Source: a virus
Virus record (IMG/VR): IMGVR_UViG_3300047562_001311
Location: 1-24,450 of that record
DNA length: 24,450 nucleotides
Reading direction: 5' to 3' (one strand)
Shown here: piece after piece, positions 1 through 5,744 of the stretch
Layout: each line of letters opens with the position of its first letter
Numbering within the stretch: the first letter of the stretch is position 1
The notes under the pieces: generated by a model
The model's input: only the letters and a program-made list of their open reading frames with translations
Databases searched by the model: none
Told to the model about the DNA's origin: nothing
Program-made: the position numbers and the translations under genes

Positions 1-63
1 CAGCGCTACATGCACCTGCAGACGCACCACCTGTCGGCCTGCACCGCTGCAATCGAGGCCTGA
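1..63 (+). CDS. C-terminal end of a probable tyrosine integrase (partial)
   Basis: An open frame enters from the left edge and stops at TGA 61-63, giving the last 20 residues of a protein. It begins QRYMHL and ends AAIEA. Tyrosine recombinases of the phage integrase family end this way: the catalytic tyrosine sits in a short motif like RYxHL, about 15-30 residues before the stop, followed by a helix. If so, the tyrosine at bases 7-9 is the nucleophile that joins DNA during integration. A partial tRNA-Leu about 320 bases downstream fits an integrase next to its attachment site, as in cyanophage P-SSP7. Only 20 residues are visible, so the family call rests on the motif plus context. Confidence 0.6.
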   Translation, partial: QRYMHLQTHHLSACTAAIEA

Positions 64-66
64 GCC

Positions 67-258
67 ATGAGCGACAGCACCCGGATCATTGAGCTGCGCG
101 GCGGCCCGGCAGACGGCAAGGTCTTGCCGTGGAGGCATGGCGACTATCCCCTGCTCGAGGTTCCGATACGGACCAAGGGGCGCCTGAGCTTCGCCCTCTA
201 CACGGTCGACGGGGACGATCCATCCCGCTACGTCTTTGTCGCAGTCAGGGACGCCTGA
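67..258 (+). CDS. Small hypothetical protein (63 aa)
   Basis: The start ATG lies three bases after the stop of the integrase-like frame, with GAGG about 8 bases upstream, so the two are probably co-transcribed. The protein opens with a beta-like segment IIELRGGPADGK. The GGPADGK/GGPxDG signature occurs in many small uncharacterised phage and bacterial proteins, and the rest is a mix of short hydrophobic strands (LLEVPI, YVFVAV) that suggests a small beta-rich fold. I see no catalytic motif, signal peptide or membrane segment. Two longer frames overlap it (129-509 and 236-541), but they look like composition artefacts. Function unknown. Confidence 0.6.
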   Translation: MSDSTRIIELRGGPADGKVLPWRHGDYPLLEVPIRTKGRLSFALYTVDGDDPSRYVFVAVRDA

Positions 259-286
259 GCTCGGCCTACTGTGGGCAGCGTCCGCA

Positions 287-351
287 GGACCGTTTCAGTT
301 GCGGTTTGGATGCGGAAAGATGCGCGCTCGTGCATCCTCCGCATCCGGTCC
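287..351. repeat. Nested inverted repeats / long hairpin in non-coding region
   Basis: GGATGCGGA (308-316) pairs with TCCGCATCC (338-346). Inside it GATGC (319-323) pairs with GCATC (332-336), leaving an 8-base loop. An outer pair, GGACCG (287-292) and CGGTCC (346-351), flanks it. The result is a 14-bp two-part stem just downstream of the integrase and the 63-residue gene. No T-run follows, so it is not a classical intrinsic terminator. It could be an RNA structure, an mRNA end-protecting hairpin, or a protein-binding dyad of the recombination region. Confidence 0.5.
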
Positions 352-365
352 AATCGCTGAGATCC

Positions 366-378
366 CTTGCGGCGCAAG
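366..378. repeat. Short perfect hairpin abutting the tRNA-like segment
   Basis: CTTGC (366-370) and GCAAG (374-378) form a 5-bp stem with a GGC loop. It ends two bases before the tRNA-Leu-like segment starts at 381. It may be a chance structure or part of the attachment-site architecture. Confidence 0.3.
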
Positions 379-380
379 CC

Positions 381-422
381 GGGAGCATGGCGGAATTGGT
401 ATACGCAGCGGACTTAAAATCC
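381..422 (+). other. Partial tRNA-Leu(UAA), probable phage attachment site (attP core)
   Basis: These 42 bases read as the 5' half of a leucine tRNA: acceptor strand GGGAGCA, then a D-arm with the class II pattern GGCGGAATTGGTA, then the anticodon arm GCGGA-CTTAAAA-TCC with anticodon UAA. The match breaks in the 3' side of the anticodon stem, where the next bases are CA instead of the GC or GT needed to close it. There is no variable arm, T-arm or 3' acceptor strand downstream, so this is not a working tRNA. Integrases often use tRNA genes with crossover near the anticodon loop. Cyanophage P-SSP7 is reported to carry a 42-bp stretch identical to its host's tRNA-Leu just downstream of its integrase. 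That parallel makes attP the best reading, although the host gene itself is not visible here. Confidence 0.75.
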
Positions 423-433
423 CAATTCAACCT

Positions 434-447
434 CTACAGCCCTGCAG
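434..447. promoter_or_regulatory. Recurrent imperfect palindrome, copy 1 (upstream of RNA polymerase)
   Basis: CTACAGCCCTGCAG fits the pattern CTRCAnnCCYGYAG shared with 3011-3024 (one mismatch), 7367-7380 and 12549-12562. This copy lies 11 bases after the tRNA-like segment and about 78 bases before the RNA polymerase start. It has outward dyad symmetry (CTRCA / TGYAG). It may be a phage promoter element, an operator for a dimeric regulator, or an RNA hairpin. Confidence 0.45.
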
Positions 448-496
448 AACATCCGCCAGCACTGAGTTTCCACCGTTACATCCGAGCTCTACAGGG

Positions 497-567
497 GTGT
501 GGTGGATAAATTGCGGAAAACGCAGTGTTTTCGGTGGCTGATGCACCCCGCATTTCGTCCACCACAC
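497..567. repeat. Extended inverted repeat spanning the RNA polymerase start
   Basis: GTGTGGTGGA (497-506) is exactly complementary to TCCACCACAC (558-567). After a symmetric 5-base gap on each side, TGCGG (512-516) pairs with CCGCA (548-552). Within the loop, GAAAAC (516-521) pairs with GTTTTC (527-532). The candidate start codons of the RNA polymerase gene (GTG 525 and GTG 534) lie inside this structure, so it could limit translation or serve as a protein-binding dyad. Confidence 0.55.
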
Positions 568-2945
568 ATCTGGCGGAGGAAAAGGCGCGGGAATTAGCGC
601 AGCGCAAGGCATCTGAGGAGCGCGCGCTGGTCATCCGCAGGAACCTGGTGGTTGCGGGGCGAGAGTCGGCCACGGAATACGGCCGGGGCCTGTTTAAGGA
701 GTACGGCGAGCGGGTCACCGACGCCCTCGATGCCCTGTTCGGCCGGGTGGTGCGGGGCGAGGCGATCGCGGGCCCTCACTACTGCGCGGTACCTGCCCTG
801 CTGGCCTTCAGCAGCAAAGGGCTGAGGCCCATCGCGGCCCTGGCCCTGGGCGTGGTGCTCGATCGGCTCAGTCAGCGGCGCTCCTACAGAGAGGTGGCGC
901 TGGCCATCGGCCGGGAGATTGAGGACGAGGCCAGGGCGCTGAAGATCGAGGCCAAGGACCGCGACCTGCTGCGGCTGCTGAAGAAGCGTGCGGCGGGGCG
1001 GCGCAAGGAAGTGGTGGGCAAGTGGGCCCTCGATCAGCTGCGCCTGGGGCTCGAGCCCTGGAGTAATCAAGACCGCTTCCACATCGGCGGCCTGCTGCTC
1101 GATCTGGTGGTGGCCAACACCGGCCTGGTGCGGGTGCTGCAGCAGGGGCGGCGCAGCCCATCGCTCGAGCCCACTCCGGAAGTGCTGGCACTGATCAAGG
1201 CCAACCCGCCACGGCCGATGCCGGTGCGCAGGCTGCCGATGCTGGTGGAGCCCAGGCCCTGGGCCGGGCTGCATGGCGGCGGCCACCTGGACAACAGATC
1301 CCCGCTGGTGGTGAGCCGCAAGCCGTTGGACCTGGCCTACCTGGAGGGGCGCGACATCAGCCAGCAGCTGCGGGTGGTGAACGCACTGCAGCGCCAGCAG
1401 CTGGTGGCTGACCCATGGATGGTCGACATCCAGCGCCAGGCATGGGACGCCAACATCCGCGGGCTGTTCCCCGTGCGCCGGGATCCGCTCACGCCGCCGC
1501 CCCAGCCGGAGCCCTCGGCTGACAAGAAGGAATGGGCCGAGTGGCACAAGCGCAAGGCGGAGGCCTGGAAAGACGAGGCCATCAACAAGGCGGCCCGGCT
1601 CAAGATTGAGGAATCGCTGCGGCAGGTGGAGGCGATCGGCGATCGCCCGGTGTGGTTTGCCTACGACCTGGACTTCCGCGGCCGGGTCTACAGCTCCAAC
1701 CGTTACGTCACCCACCAGGGCCCAGACCACGAGAAAGCGCTGATCTCATTGCAGGGTGTGCCCTGCGGTGAAGAGGGCTTCGGGTGGCTGCTCAAAGCAG
1801 CGGCCGGCCACTACGGGCTGGGCAAAGCCAAGTGGGGGGAGCGACTGGCATGGGGGAAGGACAGCCTCGACCTGCTGGTGGCCATCGCCGAGCACCCCCT
1901 TGAGCGGCTTGAGTTGTGGCGTGGGGCTGATGACCCGTGGCAGCTGCTGCAGGCCGCCCGCGCCGTGCGCCAGTGGCTCGAGGATCCAAGTCGGCCCATT
2001 GGCTGCCCGGTGCGCCTGGATCAGACGTGCTCAGGCGTTGGCATCGCAGCGGCGCTGCTGCGGGATAAGCGGCTGGCCCGGCTCACCAACCTGATCGGCA
2101 GCACCAGGGCCGACATCTATCAGTCAGTGGCCGACCGGGTGATCAAGATGCTGCGCCACGAGGTGGAGGCGGCCGGCGACGTGGCCGCCCGGCAGGCCGT
2201 GTTCTGGCTGGACTTTGGGATCGACCGCTCCCTGGCCAAGGGCCCAGTGATGACGAGCATTTATGGCGCCAGCCACCAGTCGCTGATGGACGGGCTGATC
2301 GCGGCGATCGAGGAGCGCAAAGGCCAGGCTGATCTGTGGCGCCTGCAGGGGGATGTGCTGGCCCCGGTCCGCTACATGGCCGGGTTCATGCGGCAGGCGC
2401 TGAAAGAAGAGATCGCGCCATGCCTGGCCCTGCAGGAGTGGCTGCGTGGCGTGTCGCGCAAGGTGGTGAGCAAGCAGCAGGCGATCGAGTGGACCTCGCC
2501 CATGGGCTGGCCCATGCGACTGGCGGCTGAACTGGGCGACACGGTGGCCAGCGGCACGGCGCTCACCAGTCGCCCCCGGCAGCGGGCCAGGCGAGAGGAG
2601 CACCCGGAGGGAGAGCTCAGCGCCAGGGCCACGAACAGGGGCATCACCGCAAACGCGATCCACTCGTTTGACGCGGCCTTCTGCCACTCGATTGTCTGCG
2701 GGGTTGAAGCACAAGGCGTTCAGATCTTGACGAATCACGACTGTTTCGCGGTGGCGCCCGAATTTGCAGCGTCTTTGCATCAGCGCCTGCACAGCGAGTT
2801 CAGGGAAATGTTCAAGGTCGACTGGCTACAGCTGATGAGCGATGAGATCGCTTGCCGTGCAAAGGTTCGCAAGTTGAGTCCTGCCCCGATCACGGGAGAC
2901 CTCTGCCCTGGTCAGGTGGGCACCAACCCGTACGCCTTTTCGTAG
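525..2945 (+). CDS. Single-subunit T7-type DNA-directed RNA polymerase (806 aa)
   Basis: This enzyme would transcribe phage genes from phage-specific promoters. The conserved T7-family blocks appear in order. DLDFRGRVYSS (around residue 380) matches the T7 motif near MDWRGRVYA. LDQTCSG (D499) matches FDGSCSG with metal-binding D537 of T7. AKGPVMTSIYG supplies the K631/Y639 equivalents (K572, Y580, correct 8-residue spacing). NHDCF (H738-D739) matches HDSF with the second metal ligand D812. The protein ends in NPYAFS, close to the FAFA foot of T7. Length is 806 against 883 in T7; the shortening is N-terminal, as usual for cyanophage homologues. No ATG is available: an in-frame TAA lies at 507-509, and GTG 525 (GGAAAA upstream) or GTG 534 are the options. 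The segment aligned with the T7 specificity loop (about residues 675-705) is very different from T7, so T7 promoters would not be expected. Confidence 0.95.
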   Translation: MFSVADAPRISSTTHLAEEKARELAQRKASEERALVIRRNLVVAGRESATEYGRGLFKEYGERVTDALDALFGRVVRGEAIAGPHYCAVPALLAFSSKGLRPIAALALGVVLDRLSQRRSYREVALAIGREIEDEARALKIEAKDRDLLRLLKKRAAGRRKEVVGKWALDQLRLGLEPWSNQDRFHIGGLLLDLVVANTGLVRVLQQGRRSPSLEPTPEVLALIKANPPRPMPVRRLPMLVEPRPWAGLHGGGHLDNRSPLVVSRKPLDLAYLEGRDISQQLRVVNALQRQQLVADPWMVDIQRQAWDANIRGLFPVRRDPLTPPPQPEPSADKKEWAEWHKRKAEAWKDEAINKAARLKIEESLRQVEAIGDRPVWFAYDLDFRGRVYSSNRYVTHQGPDHEKALISLQGVPCGEEGFGWLLKAAAGHYGLGKAKWGERLAWGKDSLDLLVAIAEHPLERLELWRGADDPWQLLQAARAVRQWLEDPSRPIGCPVRLDQTCSGVGIAAALLRDKRLARLTNLIGSTRADIYQSVADRVIKMLRHEVEAAGDVAARQAVFWLDFGIDRSLAKGPVMTSIYGASHQSLMDGLIAAIEERKGQADLWRLQGDVLAPVRYMAGFMRQALKEEIAPCLALQEWLRGVSRKVVSKQQAIEWTSPMGWPMRLAAELGDTVASGTALTSRPRQRARREEHPEGELSARATNRGITANAIHSFDAAFCHSIVCGVEAQGVQILTNHDCFAVAPEFAASLHQRLHSEFREMFKVDWLQLMSDEIACRAKVRKLSPAPITGDLCPGQVGTNPYAFS

Positions 2946-2953
2946 GAGTGTCG

Positions 2954-2966
2954 TAGGTGACACCTA
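2954..2966. promoter_or_regulatory. Perfect 13-bp palindrome, possible operator
   Basis: TAGGTGACACCTA is a perfect inverted repeat (6 + 1 + 6). It begins 9 bases after the RNA polymerase stop and ends 4 bases before a TTGACG -35-like box. The geometry suggests a binding site for a dimeric regulator controlling the promoter ahead of the SSB operon. No T-run follows, so it is not a terminator. Confidence 0.4.
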
Positions 2967-2970
2967 TTAG

Positions 2971-2999
2971 TTGACGACTAGGGGTGAGACGACTACGTT
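2971..2999 (+). promoter_or_regulatory. Putative sigma70-type promoter upstream of the SSB operon
   Basis: TTGACG (2971-2976, five of six consensus bases) is followed after exactly 17 bases by TACGTT (2994-2999, TAnnnT pattern). Transcription would begin about 20-25 bases before the SSB start codon. The direct repeat GACGACTA (2973-2980 and 2988-2995, period 15) overlaps both boxes. The -10 box is only a partial match, so this is a candidate for host-polymerase expression, not a proven promoter. Confidence 0.4.
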
Positions 3000-3010
3000 C
3001 CTCACGTCTA

Positions 3011-3024
3011 TTACAGACCTGTAG
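3011..3024. promoter_or_regulatory. Recurrent imperfect palindrome, copy 2 (upstream of SSB)
   Basis: TTACAGACCTGTAG fits CTRCAnnCCYGYAG with one change (T for the first C, which still allows a G-U pair). It is followed by AGCAA and the ATG at 3030, exactly as copy 4 at 12549-12562 is followed by AGCAA and its ATG. The two leaders share no good Shine-Dalgarno sequence, so the hairpin may affect translation, or the element may be a transcription signal. Confidence 0.5.
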
Positions 3025-3029
3025 AGCAA

Positions 3030-3659
3030 ATGCCGAAAGAGCTACTCGTGTCACCGCAAGGGGAACTGATGTGGGCCAAGGTGCTCCGCCCTGGCGTGGT
3101 GAACAAAGGCAAGGAATCAGAGAAGGAGCAGTGGTCGATTGACCTGCTGCTCAGCAAGGCCGACGCCGCGGCCCAGGCGTTCGTGAAAACCCTGAAGCAG
3201 GCCTTCGTCGACGCCCACGGCAGCGCTTCCAAGCCGGGGCCCAACGGCCTGCCGTTCAAGACCTACCTGGACCAGAACGGCGACGAAACCCAGCTGTGGC
3301 AGTTCGCTTTCAAGCGCAATGTCGTCACCAAGCGCGGCATCGAGCTGCCACCCCCTGCGGTGCAAGACGCCAAGGGCACGCCCTGGCCGCAAGACTTGCT
3401 GATCGGCAACGGCAGCACCGGCAAGGTGGCGTTCAGCACCTGGACCTGGACCAACCCTGAAGGGGGCAAGGGGCTGAGCCTGAACCTCGAGGCCGTGCGG
3501 GTGCTGCACCTGGTCGAATACAGCGCGCCGGACACCAGCGCCGCCTTTGGTGAGCCGGAGGAGGGCTACGTGCTGACCGGCAACGAGGCCCGCGTGGCGC
3601 CGCCGGAGCAGGACGCCGCCGCGGCCACCAGCTGGGACAGCGACGACATCCCCTTCTGA
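3030..3659 (+). CDS. Single-stranded DNA-binding protein, gp2.5-like (209 aa)
   Basis: It would coat single-stranded DNA during replication and recombination and recruit partners through its acidic tail. The N-terminal two thirds read as an OB-fold type beta-rich domain (WAKVLRPG, WSIDLLLSK, FAFKRNVVTKRG, KVAFSTWTWT, LSLNLEAVRVLHLVEY). A low-complexity linker follows, and the protein ends in DSDDIPF, nearly the same as the DDDIPF tail of bacterial SSB that contacts replication partners. Length is close to T7 gp2.5 (232). It is the first gene after RNA polymerase and heads a chain of overlapping genes. Its ATG has no clear Shine-Dalgarno, only AGAGCAA after an inverted repeat. The stop overlaps the next start as TGATG. 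Confidence 0.85.
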   Translation: MPKELLVSPQGELMWAKVLRPGVVNKGKESEKEQWSIDLLLSKADAAAQAFVKTLKQAFVDAHGSASKPGPNGLPFKTYLDQNGDETQLWQFAFKRNVVTKRGIELPPPAVQDAKGTPWPQDLLIGNGSTGKVAFSTWTWTNPEGGKGLSLNLEAVRVLHLVEYSAPDTSAAFGEPEEGYVLTGNEARVAPPEQDAAAATSWDSDDIPF

Positions 3660-4018
3660 TGCAGACCGCCGACTTCGAGCTCCGCGTCCCGCTGATGTCC
3701 AAGGCCAGGCCCCGCTCCCCCAGGGGTGGTGGCCGGCCCTACATGCCGCCTGCCTACATGAAGTGGAAGGCAACCGTGCGGGCGCTGCTGGCCGAGTGGT
3801 GGTGTGAGCCACCGCTGCAGCAAGTGAACTGCCTGGTGCTCACGTTCCGCGGGCCGGCCCGGGGTGACCTCGACAACCTGGCGGGCGCGGTGCTCGACAG
3901 CGGCAACGGCCTGGTGTGGGCCGACGACCGGGTGAGCGTGCTGCCTGCCATGGCGCTGCGCTTCACCCGGGCACCCAAAGACAAGCAATCGATCTATCTC
4001 AAGGTGATCTGGGAATGA
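3659..4018 (+). CDS. RusA-like Holliday junction endonuclease (119 aa)
   Basis: RusA-family enzymes cut four-way DNA junctions as dimers. Family marks are SKARPR near residue 14, YMPPAYMKWK (28-37), and the acidic core GDLDNL followed by WADD. The aspartates fall at residues 70, 72 and 89/90, matching the catalytic D70, D72 and D91 known for E. coli RusA, and the length (119) is typical. One oddity is that the residue matching the catalytic lysine K76 of E. coli RusA is glycine here (LDNLAG rather than LDNLxK). The gene sits where T7 has gene 3, an unrelated junction-resolving endonuclease, so it probably fills that role in recombination or debranching before packaging. The start overlaps the SSB stop (TGATG) and the end overlaps the next ATG. 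Confidence 0.85.
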   Translation: MQTADFELRVPLMSKARPRSPRGGGRPYMPPAYMKWKATVRALLAEWWCEPPLQQVNCLVLTFRGPARGDLDNLAGAVLDSGNGLVWADDRVSVLPAMALRFTRAPKDKQSIYLKVIWE

Positions 4019-4236
4019 ACAGCAGCTACCACGAGTCGAAAGGCCAGTTCTGCAGCGACTGCAGGTATGCGCACCCATTTAGCAATGACCATGAGCAGTA
4101 CAGCTGCCGGAGATATGCGCCAAGGCCTTTGCCGAGCAATGCCTTTGGTCATGTGGATGACCGCGTCACTTACTGGCCACTGGTTTTCTGCGAAGAGTGG
4201 TGCGGCGAATGGCGCTCGCGGGAGGACCGCGCATGA
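4015..4236 (+). CDS. Small cysteine-rich protein, possible zinc binder (73 aa)
   Basis: The frame is open further upstream, but the ATG at 4015 overlaps the RusA stop as ATGA, which matches the coupling used throughout this operon. The protein has cysteines at 13, 16, 31, 59 and 63, including CSDC and CEEWC pairs, together with H20, H26 and H46. This pattern suits a small zinc-stabilised fold. It is rich in aromatic residues and arginine. I do not recognise a family, and no enzyme motif is visible. Its position next to an SSB, a RusA-like nuclease and a zinc-ribbon protein suggests a DNA or RNA metabolism role, but that is only context. Confidence 0.7.
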   Translation: MNSSYHESKGQFCSDCRYAHPFSNDHEQYSCRRYAPRPLPSNAFGHVDDRVTYWPLVFCEEWCGEWRSREDRA

Positions 4237-4820
4237 ATTGCCCCAAGTGCGGCGGCACCAGCAGCAGGATCCTGGACACGATCAGGGTCCGCGAGGGCCT
4301 GCGCCGGCACCGCATCTGCAACGGCAAGCGCTGCCGTCACAAGTTCGCCACCCTCGAGCGCGTTGAGCAGTGGGATCCAGGCATCCAGTCCTATGTGGCG
4401 GTGGCGCCTGATCAGCCGGCGCCCCTGGCCCCGGTGATCCAGCTGCAGCAGGAGCGTCCGGTTGCCGCGGTCAAAAACCAGCGCTACCTGGTTGACGCAG
4501 ACAAGAGCGACTTTCTCACTGTCTGCGACGAGGCCAGGCCACTGCTTTGCGAGTGGTGGAACGTCAGCCGCAAGAGCAAGCACGGCTCAAAGGCCGCATG
4601 GACCGAGGCCGCCTGGCTTTCGAGCGTGGCCCGTGTCGCCAAGCTGCCCGCCTGGCAGCAGGTGCTGCTGGCCAGGGCCGGCGTTGAGCACGGCTGGCAG
4701 GCGCTCAAGCCCGAATACATGAAGGACGAGCTCACGGCCCCCACGGCCCAGGGCCGCCCGATGCCCAAAGACCCGGCGATGCTCGCCGCCCTTGAGCAAT
4801 GGCCAAGCCAAACAGCCTGA
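4233..4820 (+). CDS. NrdR-like zinc-ribbon protein, unknown C-terminal domain (195 aa)
   Basis: The start is the ATG at 4233 (ATGA overlap with the previous stop), with GGAGGA six bases upstream; an earlier GTG at 4197 is open but less likely. Residues 1-45 resemble the zinc ribbon of the ribonucleotide reductase repressor NrdR: C3-P-K-C6, then ILDTIRVREGLRRHRIC29 and C34, then KFATLERVE, compared with FTTYERVE in NrdR. The ATP-cone that follows in true NrdR is absent. Residues about 85-180 form a tryptophan-rich helical region (CEWWNVSRK, AAWTEAAWLSSVARVAKLPAWQQ) of a kind often seen at the ends of phage replication proteins. It may therefore be a DNA-binding replication or regulatory factor. 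The function is inferred, not shown. Confidence 0.7.
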   Translation: MNCPKCGGTSSRILDTIRVREGLRRHRICNGKRCRHKFATLERVEQWDPGIQSYVAVAPDQPAPLAPVIQLQQERPVAAVKNQRYLVDADKSDFLTVCDEARPLLCEWWNVSRKSKHGSKAAWTEAAWLSSVARVAKLPAWQQVLLARAGVEHGWQALKPEYMKDELTAPTAQGRPMPKDPAMLAALEQWPSQTA

Positions 4821-5326
4821 CGCCAGAGACGTTTCTGGCGGTCGCCGAAATGATCGCGGCCCAGCTGCGGATCAAGGAGGCCGACCGATGGAGCCCGCAC
4901 ATCTGCCGGCTCAAGTTCCACAGCTTCACCTCCGAGTTCCCGGAGATCAGCGAGACCCAGTTCATGTGGGCCGCTGAGCAGTGGATTCAGGGCCTCGAGC
5001 CCAACACATTCAAGCGCTACCCCACCTGGAAAGAACTGATGGCACCGCTGTATCGAACAGAGAACGGCATGGCGAACAGAAGCTGGGGCTTCCGCGAGGA
5101 GTTGCCCCCGTTCTGCAGGCCAACCGTTGGCCAGCTGGCGATGCTGCCGACCGCAAAGCGATCACTGGTCTCTGCGCCGGACCCGCACAACAGCGAGGCG
5201 TACCTGCCGTTCACCACAACGGAGCAGCCGCTGCTGCCGCCTGCTGCCGAGGATTGCCCCCTCACCGAGGAGAAGTGGCAGGACTACCTGCAGTGGGCAC
5301 AAGAGGAAGCCGCGCGTGAGCAGTGA
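4799..5326 (+). CDS. Hypothetical protein in replication operon (175 aa)
   Basis: The ATG at 4799 lies inside the end of the preceding gene (22-base overlap). The N-terminal 110 residues are helical with regularly spaced aromatics (FLAVAEMIAAQLRI, FHSFTSEFPEISETQFMWAAEQW, YPTWKELMAPLY), followed by a proline-rich stretch and an acidic C-terminal helix (WQDYLQWAQEEAA). The N-terminal pattern loosely recalls small phage helicase-loader proteins such as G39P, but I cannot confirm that. It stands in the part of the genome where T7 relatives have primase-helicase and polymerase genes. A loader that recruits host replication machinery would make sense there. No catalytic motif is seen. Confidence 0.65.
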   Translation: MAKPNSLTPETFLAVAEMIAAQLRIKEADRWSPHICRLKFHSFTSEFPEISETQFMWAAEQWIQGLEPNTFKRYPTWKELMAPLYRTENGMANRSWGFREELPPFCRPTVGQLAMLPTAKRSLVSAPDPHNSEAYLPFTTTEQPLLPPAAEDCPLTEEKWQDYLQWAQEEAAREQ

Positions 5327-5523
5327 TGGAACCACTGTTCGACAAGCACGAACTGCAGTCAATCCTCGAGCGGGGCCTTGTGACCGGCAAGTGGTCAACG
5401 CTGCAATTCAACAAAAAGGGGCGGGACGTGATCCTGCCCAGCCCTGATTTCCTGGCGCAGCACCCGCAGTTTCAGGAGATGGATTTCAGGGACATGGAGG
5501 CCTTTCGCAAGCACCACGGATGA
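5326..5523 (+). CDS. Small hypothetical protein (65 aa)
   Basis: The ATG at 5326 overlaps the preceding stop as TGATG; a GTG three bases earlier is also open. The protein starts MEPLFDKHELQSILERG, has a short beta-like core (WSTLQF, RDVILPS) and a charged helical tail (FRDMEAFRKHHG). There is no recognised motif. Tight coupling on both sides supports it as a real gene. Confidence 0.65.
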   Translation: MEPLFDKHELQSILERGLVTGKWSTLQFNKKGRDVILPSPDFLAQHPQFQEMDFRDMEAFRKHHG

Positions 5524-5744
5524 GCTGGACCAGCGACTACGAACCCGGCGACGAGATCAAGGCTTATCACCAGGGCAACTGGAAGCGCGGAGCCGTGGTC
5601 TCAAAGCGCAAGAGCAGCCTTGCCGTCTTTCTTGGAAAGTTTGGCCACATCAACGTCCACGACCCTCGCAACATCCAGCCATGGCAATCCGAAAAGGAGA
5701 AGAACCAATCGACGTCTCTCGAGCCGCCGTCGTTCGACTTTTGA
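5520..5744 (+). CDS. Small SH3/Tudor-like hypothetical protein (74 aa)
   Basis: The start overlaps the previous stop as ATGA. The first 55 residues read like a small beta barrel of the SH3/Tudor type: YEPGDEIKAYHQGNWKRGAV, then LAVFLGKFGHINVHDPRNIQPW. The glycine-aspartate turn, the central GNWKRGAVV strand and the closing DPRNIQPW strand resemble KOW or Tudor modules that bind protein or RNA. The tail is a charged, disordered segment ending FDF. The 3' end overlaps a possible further small gene in another frame. The fold call is by eye only. Confidence 0.65.
   Translation: MSWTSDYEPGDEIKAYHQGNWKRGAVVSKRKSSLAVFLGKFGHINVHDPRNIQPWQSEKEKNQSTSLEPPSFDF

Noticed and set aside
415-420. TAAAAT as a -10 box of a promoter for RNA polymerase
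   Set aside because: The bases belong to the tRNA anticodon loop, and no -35-like box lies 16-18 bases upstream.
1-422. Integrated prophage end (attL or attR)
   Set aside because: Phage-type genes lie on both sides of the tRNA-like segment and no complete tRNA is present, so the arrangement fits attP of free phage DNA better.
381-470. A complete functional tRNA-Leu gene
   Set aside because: Only the 5' half is present; the anticodon stem does not close, and no T-arm or 3' acceptor strand follows.
129-541. Two overlapping + strand frames (129-509 and 236-541) as genes
   Set aside because: They overlap the better supported 67-258 gene in other frames, run through the tRNA-like segment and inverted repeats, and their products look like low-complexity GC-rich noise.
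594-1730. 378-residue frame on the minus strand opposite RNA polymerase
   Set aside because: It is antisense to a clearly conserved polymerase gene; its composition is typical of a shadow frame.
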